Assembly (NCBI GenBank): GCA_002320285.1
Contig: DCKE01000019.1
Span: forward strand, 1-64,000
Direction of reading: 5' to 3'
Source of the DNA: Flavobacteriaceae bacterium UBA1682
Lineage (GTDB): Bacteria; Bacteroidota; Bacteroidia; Flavobacteriales; Flavobacteriaceae
Length of the DNA: 64,000 nt
Both the position numbers and the translations under genes were made by a program. Positions 27,774-36,735 of this stretch are shown in pieces. The notes beneath the pieces are model-generated. The model did no database searches. It saw only the letters and a list, made by a program, of their open reading frames with translations, and had not been told where the DNA came from. Each line of letters begins with the position of its first letter. The first letter of the stretch is position 1.

Positions 27774-28318
27774 AATTCAAAATCAGCTACTTTTTTGTGA
27801 GAAAATTGCAGCGTATAATTTAATTCGCCTACTTTTTTTGTGGCAATTCGGGCCTGGTTAAGGTCAAGTCGATATTCTTTTAAACAAGTTTTGATACTGC
27901 TAACCGCTTTTTCACTGTCTACAACCTTACAAAAAATATTTAATTTCTTTTGCCCCATATCAAAACCATCCACATCACCTACCCCATTCCAACCTAGATG
28001 GTCTTTTAGATATTCTTGCACCTTGTCTTTAAGCCATAAATCCCTTTTATTTCCCAGTTCACTCTTTAAAGGAAACTGAACAACAACCCAATGATGATGG
28101 TCTTCATCGATTTGAGCATAGCCCTGACTTTCACATTCTTTACAGAAATTAAGGACAAAATCGTCATTAGCATCTTTTGTTTCAATCGGAATCTCTTCTA
28201 CTTTTCCTTTAAAACCCACTTTTCCATAGTGAACAACGGCTACTTTTCTCTTTTCGTCAAACCAGGTTTCTTTGTAAAGTAGTTGTTCTTTGTCGGCAGT
28301 TTTATAATATTTTATCAT
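27770..28318 (-). CDS. WGR-like domain protein
   Basis: 182 aa from the ATG at 28318. An in-frame Met 18 codons earlier exists, but that extension continues from older coding debris upstream (see 28373-28440). The N-terminal about 60 residues resemble a WGR-type fold (YKETWFDEKRKVAVVHYGKVGFKGKVEE); the rest has no match that I know. WGR domains bind nucleic acids or proteins and appear in immunity arrays. It is coupled by ATGA to the small acidic gene downstream. Function is inferred from the neighbourhood only. Confidence 0.55.
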   Translation of the reverse strand: MIKYYKTADKEQLLYKETWFDEKRKVAVVHYGKVGFKGKVEEIPIETKDANDDFVLNFCKECESQGYAQIDEDHHHWVVVQFPLKSELGNKRDLWLKDKVQEYLKDHLGWNGVGDVDGFDMGQKKLNIFCKVVDSEKAVSSIKTCLKEYRLDLNQARIATKKVGELNYTLQFSHKKVADFEL

Positions 28319-28372
28319 GGTACGTTCACTTCGTTTATTTTGTACTGAGGTCAGCTTGATCAGCATATCCAA

Positions 28373-28440
28373 TTCTTTTCCGGTATTTTCTATAACCGAA
28401 GCAGCTAATTGAATAAAGCCTTCAGCAGCCTCATTTTAGC
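28373..28440 (-). pseudogene. Coding debris upstream of the WGR-like gene
   Basis: The frame of the WGR-like ORF stays open upstream and reads NEAAEGFIQLAASVIENTG, which looks like real protein, but it meets a stop at about 28437 and has no start. It may be the tail of a displaced toxin or immunity gene left by recombination. Confidence 0.35.
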
Positions 28441-28458
28441 GGTGGTTTTCTTTAAAAT

Positions 28459-29058
28459 TTAGGATTTCACGATAAAATCATAAGCATGTTCGGTAAAGTA
28501 AACAGGAATGTTTCCCCATTCCAATTTTCTTTCTTTTGCCGCTTCGTGTGCTTTTTTCATGATTTCCATAAATCTGGAAATAATAATTTGTTCACACCAA
28601 TCTCTTGCATCTTGCATTTCATCGGTCCATTCGTCATTTTCTTCCTTTTCTTCAATCGTTTCAAAGAGATTTTGAATTTTTTCGTAACCTGTCAAGACAA
28701 ATTCCTTAGTCGTCATGACATCGCTTTTGCAGTCCGATAGCCATTCCATGTCCTCCAGATCAAGTCCGCCGTCTTCTTTGTAGGCAATACCATCTATGTA
28801 CCAAACATCGGTGTTTATATCAAATTCGTTCATTTCAAAGTACAGGGCTTTAACATCCATTTTCTTTGAAATTTCTTTATAAAAACTGTCCATCCAATTG
28901 ACTAAATCGTCGGTAGGATTTGTAAAGGTTTTACCTATGATTTCGTGGAATGCTGTTGTAGCAATATTGCTAAGTTCTTTTTCCGCAGTAGTAATGGCTT
29001 TCTGAAAGTCAAGATTTTCAAGGTCGGAATTTATTTGTTCTGCAAAATCAAAGTTCAT
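28459..29058 (-). CDS. Unrecognised acidic protein, immunity-like
   Basis: 199 aa from the Met at 29058; an in-frame start at 29151 would add 31 residues of uncertain origin. The protein is helical with acidic patches (WYIDGIAYKEDGGLDLEDMEWLSD, broken here by charged turns) and a C-terminal WGNIPVYFTEHAYDF. No domain recognised. The sequence just upstream (29060-29250) reads in pieces as decayed coding DNA. Context suggests an immunity protein. Confidence 0.55.
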   Translation of the reverse strand: MNFDFAEQINSDLENLDFQKAITTAEKELSNIATTAFHEIIGKTFTNPTDDLVNWMDSFYKEISKKMDVKALYFEMNEFDINTDVWYIDGIAYKEDGGLDLEDMEWLSDCKSDVMTTKEFVLTGYEKIQNLFETIEEKEENDEWTDEMQDARDWCEQIIISRFMEIMKKAHEAAKERKLEWGNIPVYFTEHAYDFIVKS

Positions 29059-29253
29059 TTTTGGGTCTTTATATATTATTTGTACGTGTCGATGGATATT
29101 TACTGCTAACGCTTCTAGGCCTTGGGATGCTACGGCACTCGAAGCACTCATCTTCCATGTGGTTGTAAAATTCAGTCGAAGTACTATCTTCTAAGTTAAA
29201 CCTTTCGCCTCACTATTGAAGACGGTGAAGTCCATCCCGAAATTACCCCCTTG

Positions 29254-29769
29254 TTAATGGTCGCCTTTCGCTCGTTGTTCAAAAAATGTTTTTACATATT
29301 TTTCAAAATCCTTTATTAGTAAAAGCCTTTCTCTTAGCGTCTCTATTTTTATGAAATCTTTTGATTTTGTCAACACCCCAAAAGCAGCATGTCTAACATC
29401 TAAATCTTCTTTTTGGTTCTCCATAGCGTTTATAGAAAAGTCTATAACGTCGGGAAAACTGCTAAAACTCCAAGACAAAGACATAAACCCATATTGCCTA
29501 ATCATTTCGTCAGTTTCAATTTCTAAAGCTTTTAAAATCCTGTTTTTTATGGCTATACGATTAAGATCGCTAAAGTCTGCTATTTCAATAATCTTGTAAA
29601 TATTCACTTTTACAAGGTCGTCAGTTTCACTTTGCTCAATTAAATCCAATAAAAAATTCCATTTAGTATGGTCATTCAAGAATTGGAAGTCTGTGATAAT
29701 GATTTCAGCCTTTTCGTCATCGTCCACTTCGGATTGATAGTTGTCAATTAGTTGATTTAATTTTGTCAT
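29254..29769 (-). CDS. HEAT-like helical protein, immunity-like
   Basis: 171 aa, all helical, with repeat-like pairs (WNFLLDLIEQSETDDLVKVN, NRIAIKNRILKALE, DVRHAAFGVLTKS) typical of short HEAT-repeat proteins. It is not closely similar to the HEAT-like protein at 435-1013. HEAT-type proteins are common immunity partners. Alone it could be any scaffold; in this array an immunity role is the best guess. Confidence 0.55.
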   Translation of the reverse strand: MTKLNQLIDNYQSEVDDDEKAEIIITDFQFLNDHTKWNFLLDLIEQSETDDLVKVNIYKIIEIADFSDLNRIAIKNRILKALEIETDEMIRQYGFMSLSWSFSSFPDVIDFSINAMENQKEDLDVRHAAFGVLTKSKDFIKIETLRERLLLIKDFEKYVKTFFEQRAKGDH

Positions 29770-29972
29770 TACACATTTTTTGTAAGGTTTCCGCTAACTT
29801 GTATATACCGCTTTAAAGTAACGACAATCTGCCTATAATTGGATGTAGAGACGCTACAAGCGAGCGAATCCGTGACAAATATAGAGAATCTGTTTTATTA
29901 CAAATCTTCTATATCGTATAAATATTTAGTCGAAAAACTATGGTTAAACTTTATAGTTTCTCCCCACTAATT

Positions 29973-30170
29973 TTAGCGTGTCGGTTTCCAAATGTAATCC
30001 CCGTCTTTATTGATATAACCCTCTTTATAAACAGCGTGGTCTTTGCCAATGGTAACTTTTGCTATCCCATTTTCAAAACGTTCTACATGTTCAAATTTTG
30101 CTTTAATAACCATGTTTCCATCTTTATTTACCGTTTTAATTGTACATCTAAAATCTAAGGTAGCAACAAA
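29973..30170 (-). pseudogene. WG-repeat protein remnant
   Basis: The minus strand encodes VNKDGNMVIKAKFEHVERF and then GYINKDGDYIWKPTR before a stop at 29973, a clear WG (KWG) repeat pattern. There is no start codon, and the frame meets the ankyrin gene's stop at 30171. It is the C-terminal scrap of a WG-repeat gene, in the same frame as the ankyrin gene. Confidence 0.55.
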
Positions 30171-30752
30171 TTATTGATCCTGATGATGATATTTCAGGAT
30201 CAAGTTTTTAAGCGTTAAGGCATCATCCGCAAATCCTTGAACTAAGCTAAATGCCGATATACCAAAATTGTTTTCTGCATAAATATCGGCTCCATGCTCT
30301 AAGAGTTTTTCTACAAAGTATACATCGTCATTTGCTTTTACTCCGGTACTCGACATGGCTTTTGTCAAGACAGTACCTCCATGTCCGATGCGCCTATTTA
30401 CATCTGCTCCATTTTTAATAAGGTGATCAAATATTTCTTTTGATTTGTAGGTAAAACCAACACTAAGACATAATGCGGTATACATTCTAGGACCTCGCTG
30501 TGGTTGTGCATTAATGTCAATACCTCTTTTTAGCAGCTCGTCTATAACTGGAATTGGGTCTAACAGGTATGGACGATTTATTGCAAATTGCTCCAAATTG
30601 CTATCATAAATTAAGCTACCGATGTAATAATACAATATGTTTTTAGCACTTTCATCTATCGAATTTATTTCAAAATCATCTAAAAACAGCTTAAACGCTG
30701 CCTGTGTTTTGCAATTATTGAAAGCTATTTTGTGGTCATTGGTAAATTTCAT
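30171..30752 (-). CDS. Ankyrin-repeat protein
   Basis: About 193 aa from the Met at 30752; starts at 30794 and 30788 are also in frame. At least three ankyrin units are visible: VIDELLKRGIDINAQ, IFDHLIKNGADVNRRIGHGGT and FVEKLLEHGADIYAENNFGISAF. Ankyrin proteins are frequent in toxin immunity arrays. No signal peptide. The stop is followed in the same frame by the WG-repeat remnant, which may mean that a longer ancestral ORF was broken or that a recombination joined them. Confidence 0.75.
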   Translation of the reverse strand: MKFTNDHKIAFNNCKTQAAFKLFLDDFEINSIDESAKNILYYYIGSLIYDSNLEQFAINRPYLLDPIPVIDELLKRGIDINAQPQRGPRMYTALCLSVGFTYKSKEIFDHLIKNGADVNRRIGHGGTVLTKAMSSTGVKANDDVYFVEKLLEHGADIYAENNFGISAFSLVQGFADDALTLKNLILKYHHQDQ

Positions 30753-30922
30753 GCTAACTTGATTTATAAAAAATGGGTTCTTCTGCATAGTCATCTACAA
30801 CGATTAAAATTTCTGAGACAAGACCTAGGCGAACGTTATCAGGTGTTGGGTACATTACACACAAAAAACTGTTTATGCTTTGTGCAAAAAGCTTGATTTG
30901 ACCTTGTGGTTGATTCCATCTT

Positions 30923-31549
30923 TTAGTCTAGTATTTGATTTTTTTGAAGAATTTTCAAGTAATATTTCTCTAACATTTTAGTGTTATCAATTTTATTGGT
31001 TCTATCTGTGTACGTAAACCAATCTATCATAAGATCAGTAAAAACCAGTTTTCCACTATCAGTAAGATCTTGGTTTTTGTAGTTCATATACAGAATACGA
31101 TGGTTTTTATCCAATGGATTTAGCACCAATAATTCCTTCTCATAACAAAAACGAAGAAAAACAACAAACATTTCGTAGGTATTGATGATGTGTTCTGGAT
31201 ATTTTCTATTGGCCGTAAAATGACTGGAGATATCACAAACAAAATTGGCCCAATCAAATTTTTCCACATAGGTAAGAACGAGTAAATCCACCGCCTTTTC
31301 GAGAGGTATTAAAAGCATTTTATGTTGCGCTTGCGTTGAATAGCCCTTGTATACTACTGGGGGACTCTCTAGCAATTGGTTTACTGCTTCTGTATAAACA
31401 AAGTATAACGCTTCATCAAATAATCCGCCTATAAAATGGTTGTTACAGAGCATCATCCAGTTTTTATTTTTGGCAGGGGAAAATGTTATTCTATAATCTT
31501 GACTATTTAAAAGTTCGTATGTTTTTATGATAAAATCAACCGAAGTCAT
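30923..31549 (-). CDS. Unrecognised protein, immunity-like
   Basis: A 208-aa soluble protein with a helical first part and a conserved-looking C-terminal part (NPLDKNHRILYMNYKNQDL, KLVFTDLMIDWFTYTDRTNK). I believe relatives of this C-terminal pattern occur in immunity loci of other Gram-negative bacteria but cannot name the family. It is the first gene of the minus-strand array. Nothing catalytic is seen. Confidence 0.5.
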   Translation of the reverse strand: MTSVDFIIKTYELLNSQDYRITFSPAKNKNWMMLCNNHFIGGLFDEALYFVYTEAVNQLLESPPVVYKGYSTQAQHKMLLIPLEKAVDLLVLTYVEKFDWANFVCDISSHFTANRKYPEHIINTYEMFVVFLRFCYEKELLVLNPLDKNHRILYMNYKNQDLTDSGKLVFTDLMIDWFTYTDRTNKIDNTKMLEKYYLKILQKNQILD

Positions 31550-32050
31550 TACTCTATTTGTTTAGCCAATAAAATTATGGTTTTTTTATTTACAAAAAGA
31601 CCCTAATATTAACAAAGTGAATAAAAAAAATAAAATAAGACGAGCTGCGAATTCCAGCGACATCGACCAGATTCGAGGACTTACTAGCTAGCGGGGACGT
31701 GGAAAATTACTCCGAAGTCTTTAGTTTATTCGTGAAATAGTAAATTAACTCAAAATATTGAGGGGTTTACGGTTTTCCGTATTTATAATATAGATATAGA
31801 TGTTATGTTTGGCGCTAAAATAATATTGTTTCGTTATCCATATTTTAAAAAGACAATTTTAATTTGGATAGTTTCGCTATCCCTAACAAATTATTTTGCT
31901 AAATATTTAATTTACAAAAGTTTAATTATTGTAATAGCGCATTATAAGAGATATAGGTATGGTTTTACGAAACTACAGTGTATTTTGTTTCGTAAAATAA
32001 CAATGTTAGGCGATATACTAAAAAACAACCGTTATAAATCAAAATGACCT
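31550..32050. other. 500-bp gap with attC-like palindrome and decayed repeat end
   Basis: CCTAACA (31882-31888) and TGTTAGG (32004-32010) form a perfect outer inverted repeat. A second inner pair (TATTTTGC near 31892, GTAAAATA near 31992) lies beside them. The right end contains GTTAGGC (32005-32011), which fits the integron core GTTRRRY. Around 31666-31697 a sequence ending CTAGCGGGG resembles a worn right end of the palindromic repeat family. An 80-codon ORF at 31805-32047 looks spurious. Confidence 0.4.
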
Positions 32051-32227
32051 ATGAGTGAAATAATTTCAACAATCTCTGACATATGTGGAATACTGGCATT
32101 TTTCATTAGCCTGTTCGCTGTATCACAAATATTCAAACTGAAACAAAAAGTAAATGGAAACAACAACAATCAGGTAAGTGTTAAAGGAAATGTTAGTGGA
32201 GATTTTGTTGGTCGTGATAAAAAATAG
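32051..32227 (+). CDS. 58-aa single-TM peptide of the ABC-three-component module
   Basis: This short ORF begins MSEIISTISDICGILAFF, has one membrane segment (about residues 8-27) and a basic stretch (KLKQKVNGN). It ends VKGNVSGDFVGRDKK. The stop is 2 bp before the next gene. The C-terminal GDFVGRDKK closely matches GDKFVGRDDK at the N-terminus of the neighbouring protein, so the two probably share a beta-type assembly element. I infer that it anchors the complex to the membrane. Confidence 0.7.
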   Translation: MSEIISTISDICGILAFFISLFAVSQIFKLKQKVNGNNNNQVSVKGNVSGDFVGRDKK

Positions 32228-32229
32228 TA

Positions 32230-32805
32230 ATGATTAGCAACAATAACAAAATCAATCTTGAAAATTCTGATGTTGGAGATAAGTTTGTTGGAAGAGATGA
32301 CAAAAGTGTCAATATTACTTACAATAGTTCTAATCGTTCAACATATCTTCAAGACTTATATAACCGCTATCAAAAAGAAAAAAATGAGAATCCTGACTTC
32401 AAAGAACTATGCGAAGAATTGGACTACTTTAACTCAATTATTGACGAAGATGTTATCGGTTTAGAGGAAAAATTGCGACAGGGTGGAAGAGAAAAATTAA
32501 TTTCTTACGCTTTGGAAGTTAAAGAACGTTTTCATAAAAAATTAATGAAAACTTCTCAATATTCAGAAATAGCTCAAGATATAAATGTATATCTATTAAC
32601 TAAAGTTCGGAGAGGATTTCTAATGGATATTCATAATTTAATTTGTGATAATGAACCTGAAGACAAAATCAACTTACTTATTACTGAACGTATAATTAAG
32701 CCCGTTCAAGAAGATTTGGGAATAAATCTTTTTAGATATAACGAAGATGATATTATGGGGATGATTTTTTTTCTCACTGGTAATTGTCACATAAAATGGA
32801 ATTAA
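32230..32805 (+). CDS. ABC-three-component system accessory (CTD-type) protein
   Basis: A 191-aa protein. The first 35 or so residues carry a polar beta-like element with GDKFVGRDDKSVNITYN; the rest is helical (YLQDLYNRYQKEKNENP, FHKKLMKTSQYSEI, ERIIKPVQEDLG) and ends GMIFFLTGNCHIKWN. This C-terminal form resembles the C-terminal-domain component of ABC-three-component (ABC-3C) conflict systems described by Krishnan, Aravind and colleagues. It lies between the membrane peptide and the middle component, with 2-4 bp spacing. The ABC-3C assignment rests mainly on the three-gene order. Confidence 0.65.
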   Translation: MISNNNKINLENSDVGDKFVGRDDKSVNITYNSSNRSTYLQDLYNRYQKEKNENPDFKELCEELDYFNSIIDEDVIGLEEKLRQGGREKLISYALEVKERFHKKLMKTSQYSEIAQDINVYLLTKVRRGFLMDIHNLICDNEPEDKINLLITERIIKPVQEDLGINLFRYNEDDIMGMIFFLTGNCHIKWN

Positions 32806-32809
32806 TGTT

Positions 32810-33307
32810 ATGTTAGTCTATCATCCAGCATTTGATATTTATAATTGTGCATTTAGAATGCTACAATTATTGAATTACGTAAAACAATCAGAAATAGAAG
32901 TAGATCGTCTTAGGATTTGGGATTTTTATTTAACATTTCCTAATGAATCCAGAAAAATTACATTTCCACAAGATTTAATAGAACTAAAAAGGATATTTAA
33001 AGACAAGGTTAATAATCCATACGAAGATTTGATTGACCCTAGAAGAATTGCTGAAAGGATGAAACCATTTCAAATTTCTGCATTAAGATATTTAGCCTCT
33101 TATGGATTAATTGACAATACCTTATTTTTAAAAAACATAATAAAAAGAACCGATAAAAATATCCCACCAGAATTAGAAGAAAAAATAAAGAAAATAACAA
33201 CCGAGAAAGAAAACATAATGAAATTAGTTCAAGGTTTCAATCACTTAGCGTTGTGGGGAATTAAAGAAAGAACAGGTTTATTAGAATTTAGATATGATAA
33301 AAAATAG
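32810..33307 (+). CDS. ABC-three-component system middle component
   Basis: A 165-aa helical protein beginning MLVYHPAFDIYNCAFRMLQLL, with RIWDFYLTFP, IAERMKPFQISALRYLASYGLID and a C-terminal GLLEFRYDKK. This pattern, a winged-helix-like protein of about 150-200 aa directly before the ABC ATPase, fits ABC-3C middle components. It overlaps the ATPase gene by 14 bp, implying coupled translation. It probably links the ATPase to the effector component. Family membership is by memory, not by search. Confidence 0.68.
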   Translation: MLVYHPAFDIYNCAFRMLQLLNYVKQSEIEVDRLRIWDFYLTFPNESRKITFPQDLIELKRIFKDKVNNPYEDLIDPRRIAERMKPFQISALRYLASYGLIDNTLFLKNIIKRTDKNIPPELEEKIKKITTEKENIMKLVQGFNHLALWGIKERTGLLEFRYDKK

Positions 33308-35204
33308 TCCCAGTTTATTTATTAGTCAACTTGTCGTTAGAGATTACGACAACAAAGTTGTATATAATGAATCATTTCATCAAGGTGTAAATATTATCAG
33401 AGGGAAAAACAGTTCTGGTAAATCCACAATCTCTAACTTTATATTTTATATACTTGGTGGGGCGTTCAATAACTGGACATCTGAAGCAAAGAAATGTAAA
33501 GATATCACCGCAGAAATTCTAATAAATGAAGCTGTTTATACGTTAAAAAGAGAAATCGGCACATCACCTTTAACTCCTTTACAAATTTACTGGGGAAACT
33601 ATGAAAACTCTAAATCGGATAGTTTTGGTTGGAAAGTATTTCCATATAAACAAACTGAAAATTTGGTTAGCTTTTCAAACGCCCTATTTAATGCATTAGA
33701 TTTCCCTCAAGTTAAAGGAGACTTAGATAGCAATATAACAATGCATCAAATTCTTAGGCTATTATATATTGACCAAGAAACTCATCCTCAAAGTCTTTTC
33801 AGATTTGAAAATTTCGATCCTCCGTTAACTAGAAAAACTGTTTCAGAAATTTTATTAGGAATTTATGATGATTCATTATACTCAGACAGAATATTATTGA
33901 GAGACAGTGAAAAAGAATTAGACCTTAAAGAAAGAGAACATAAAAATCTCATAAACATAATCACACATTCTGGGCTTTCGGCAAATAGAGGTTCAATTGA
34001 AAAAGAATTAACATCTACAAAAGAACGTTTACAAAATGCTAATCAAGAAATACAAAATCTTAGAGAAGCTCAAACAATAAAAACAACCAAAAGAACAGAA
34101 ACTAATACCGAAAAAATAAAGACAGAATTGTCGGAACAAAAAGGAAAAGTAAACTTTACAATTTCAAAGATTAACCAGTATGATTTAGAGATTGCCGATT
34201 CTAAACAATTCATAGCAACTTTAGAGAAAAGAATTAATGAATTAAACAATTCAATTCAAACTCGTCAGTTTATTGGAGACTTAACATTAACTCATTGCCC
34301 TCAATGTCTTAGCGAATTAAAAAATGATATTGGAGAAAACCATTGCAAATTATGTAAACAACCTACCGAAGAAGAAATAGAAAAGGCTAATGCTAGAAGA
34401 CTTTTACAAGAAATGCAACTTCAAGTAAAAGAGTCTTATAAATTATTAGAACAAAAGGAAAGAGTATATACAGAGCTTCAAGGCGAAATTCCCAGTCTTA
34501 CTGAACGAATGCGTTTCCTTCAAAAGGAATTAGATTTATCAATTGAAAACCCTCAATCAACTCGAGATGAAAAAATAGATAATTTTTTAGTTTCAAAAGG
34601 ATTTATAGAGAGTAAAATTGAAAGCCTATCAAATCAAATGAAAATGGTAGAGCTAGTTGAAAAATTGAAGTCTGAGATTAGTGAACTAACTTCCAAAGTA
34701 AAATCATTAAAATTAAACATTTCTGAAAAAGAGCAAGACCAAAAGGTAAAAATAACCTCAGTAATGAATAAAATCAAACAAATAACTTTAAATATACTTA
34801 GAAAGGATTTACCTAGACAAGATGAATTTAAAACTGGACAAATAATTGAAGTTGACTTTCTAAAAGACACTTTTTCATTGGATGGAGGAAATAACTTTTC
34901 TGCGAGTTCAAAAACATACTTTAAGAATGCTGTTTTATTTTCAATTTTCTTTTCTAGCCTTGAATTTGATTTTATGCGACACCCTAGATTTATACTTTGC
35001 GATAACATAGAAGACAAAGGAATGGAAAAAGAAAGAACTCAAAACTTTCAAGAAATTATTACCGATTTGTCAAATGAATATTTAGAAAAAGGAAAATATC
35101 ATCAAATTATATTCACAACTTCTATGGTATCAGACAAATTAAATGGCACTAAATTTTGCGTAGGAGAATACTATAATACGGATAATAAAACATTGAAAAT
35201 ATAA
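33294..35204 (+). CDS. ABC-three-component ATPase with zinc hook
   Basis: A 636-aa SMC/Rad50-like ATPase. Walker A GKNSSGKST (37-45); long coiled coils at about 200-325 and 365-500; between them a zinc motif CPQC (335-338) and CKLC (351-354) at the hook; then a signature-like FSASSKTYFKNAVLFS and Walker B RFILCDNIEDKG. In ABC-3C systems such ATPases are thought to sense invading DNA or replication intermediates and to switch on the partner components. It is the last gene of the four-gene + strand unit. Confidence 0.85.
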   Translation: MIKNSPSLFISQLVVRDYDNKVVYNESFHQGVNIIRGKNSSGKSTISNFIFYILGGAFNNWTSEAKKCKDITAEILINEAVYTLKREIGTSPLTPLQIYWGNYENSKSDSFGWKVFPYKQTENLVSFSNALFNALDFPQVKGDLDSNITMHQILRLLYIDQETHPQSLFRFENFDPPLTRKTVSEILLGIYDDSLYSDRILLRDSEKELDLKEREHKNLINIITHSGLSANRGSIEKELTSTKERLQNANQEIQNLREAQTIKTTKRTETNTEKIKTELSEQKGKVNFTISKINQYDLEIADSKQFIATLEKRINELNNSIQTRQFIGDLTLTHCPQCLSELKNDIGENHCKLCKQPTEEEIEKANARRLLQEMQLQVKESYKLLEQKERVYTELQGEIPSLTERMRFLQKELDLSIENPQSTRDEKIDNFLVSKGFIESKIESLSNQMKMVELVEKLKSEISELTSKVKSLKLNISEKEQDQKVKITSVMNKIKQITLNILRKDLPRQDEFKTGQIIEVDFLKDTFSLDGGNNFSASSKTYFKNAVLFSIFFSSLEFDFMRHPRFILCDNIEDKGMEKERTQNFQEIITDLSNEYLEKGKYHQIIFTTSMVSDKLNGTKFCVGEYYNTDNKTLKI

Positions 35205-35212
35205 AGTACATC

Positions 35213-35329
35213 GCATAACATAGGTTTTGCAAAAGAGCGGTTTAAGTGCTAAATTCAACATCTGTGCTTCCTTTTCCGCTGCTTCACAAAGCCTTTTTCC
35301 GTTGTGTAAAATTTAGAACCTAACTATGC
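35213..35329. other. attC-like imperfect palindrome between ABC-3C and HEPN gene
   Basis: GCATAACATAGGTT (35213-35226) pairs imperfectly with AACCTAACTATGC (35317-35329), and CTAAATT pairs with AAATTTAG inside. The right arm overlaps the ATG of the next gene. The structure could be an integron-type recombination site or a terminator. Confidence 0.4.
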
Positions 35330-36525
35330 TCTCAGCTGAATATCTTATATTTATTGACAATGAAGGAATAAAATGTAACGATGAAAAGACATTCAATCAT
35401 TTGTTACAATCAAATCCAGAAATTTCTATAAAGAATAAAAAAATAAATTTCAAAGAAATTGTTGTTGATTACGAATTATCATTTGGACAAATAGCTGATA
35501 CGGAAAGAACATATTTTCATTTAGTATTCAATTATAAAGAAATTGATAAGATCGACATATACGTACAGTTATTAAAAACTATTAAGTCAGTAATTCACAT
35601 TATTACAAAAACTCCACAAACTTTATATGATGGAGTAAGTATATATTATTCAAATTTGGCTTATCCAATAATTTCAGATATAGAAAATATTATGAGAAAA
35701 CTCATAACAAAATTTATGTTAACAAAAGTTGGAATTGATTGGATTAAAGATAGAACACCTGATGATGTCAAAAGTTCTATAAACTCTAATAACAAAGATT
35801 TAACTTACTTACACAATGTCGATTTCATACAATTAAAAAACTTTCTATTTAGTGAAAACTATCCTGTTCACAAGGAAAATTTAGTAAAAAAATTGAAAGA
35901 AGCTAAAGATATAACAGAGATAGATCTTGAGGATATAAAAATATTAATTCCAAACTCAAATTGGGAAAGATATTTTTCAAGTGATGTTTCAATTCCTAAA
36001 GAAAAATTAATTAAAAATTGGGATGAATTATATGATTTAAGATGTAAAATTGCACACAACAAGTCTTTTAAGATTACAGATTATAAGAAAGTTATTTCCT
36101 TATGCGATGAACTAAAACCGCAATTAGAACAAGCTATCAATAAACTTTCAAACATTCAAATTGATAAGGATACTAGAGATTTGTTAAAAGAAGAAATTGC
36201 TAATAATTTCAATATTTTATACGGAGATTTTCTTTCAAAATGGAGAAATTTAGAAATGTTTGTTCGAAGTAAATCTGATAAATTTACATTAGAAGAAGAA
36301 ATTTCTAGAAGAACTTTTTTTAATGATTTACATAAACTGAGAGAATTTGGAATTATTTCATCTCAAAATTATCATAACATTAGAAAACTTCGATCAGTTA
36401 GAAGTGAAATATTACACAATAGCAGAAACTTAACTGAAAATGAAATGCACGAGGCAATTTTTGAATTAACATTATTGTTATTAGAATTAAATATAGAAAA
36501 TACGGATAATTCTGTGGAAGTATAA
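35326..36525 (+). CDS. Protein with two HEPN-like RX4H motifs
   Basis: A 399-aa soluble protein. The N-terminal about 100 residues are of alpha/beta type. Two helical segments each hold an R-x4-H motif with HEPN-like surroundings: LRCKIAHNKS (Arg239, His244) and VRSEILHNSR (Arg359, His364). HEPN proteins such as ApeA or Swt1-type are RNases that act in abortive infection. Two HEPN copies in one chain could form the usual catalytic pair internally. It stands alone between two imperfect palindromes, next to the ABC-3C genes. RNase activity is inference. Confidence 0.65.
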   Translation: MLSAEYLIFIDNEGIKCNDEKTFNHLLQSNPEISIKNKKINFKEIVVDYELSFGQIADTERTYFHLVFNYKEIDKIDIYVQLLKTIKSVIHIITKTPQTLYDGVSIYYSNLAYPIISDIENIMRKLITKFMLTKVGIDWIKDRTPDDVKSSINSNNKDLTYLHNVDFIQLKNFLFSENYPVHKENLVKKLKEAKDITEIDLEDIKILIPNSNWERYFSSDVSIPKEKLIKNWDELYDLRCKIAHNKSFKITDYKKVISLCDELKPQLEQAINKLSNIQIDKDTRDLLKEEIANNFNILYGDFLSKWRNLEMFVRSKSDKFTLEEEISRRTFFNDLHKLREFGIISSQNYHNIRKLRSVRSEILHNSRNLTENEMHEAIFELTLLLLELNIENTDNSVEV

Positions 36526-36735
36526 ACAACTTCACTCAACATGAATTTTGCAAAATGGTTAGTATATTGAAATTATTCTTTTTAAGTCGTAAAAGCCAAT
36601 ATTATTGCCTTTTTTCTTAAATTTAATCAATAAATTTGATTTTGCTTACAATATCGCTAAATTAAAACTTTTCACTTCAATTTCCGCCACTGACGCCAAG
36701 CCCCGAAATGTTAGCTTCAAGTAAATACAAACCAT
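36526..36735. other. 210-bp gap with weak attC-like arms
   Basis: ACTCAAC followed by AT at 36534-36542 fits the RYYYAAC left core of an attC site. ATGTTAGC at 36708-36715 matches it only partly. Inside, a TTTTGCAAAA palindrome sits near the left arm. No gene is seen. Confidence 0.3.

Noticed and set aside
31805..32047. 80-codon + strand ORF before the ABC-three-component genes
   Set aside because: Its span coincides with an imperfect palindrome, its composition is unlike its neighbours, and no family is recognisable.
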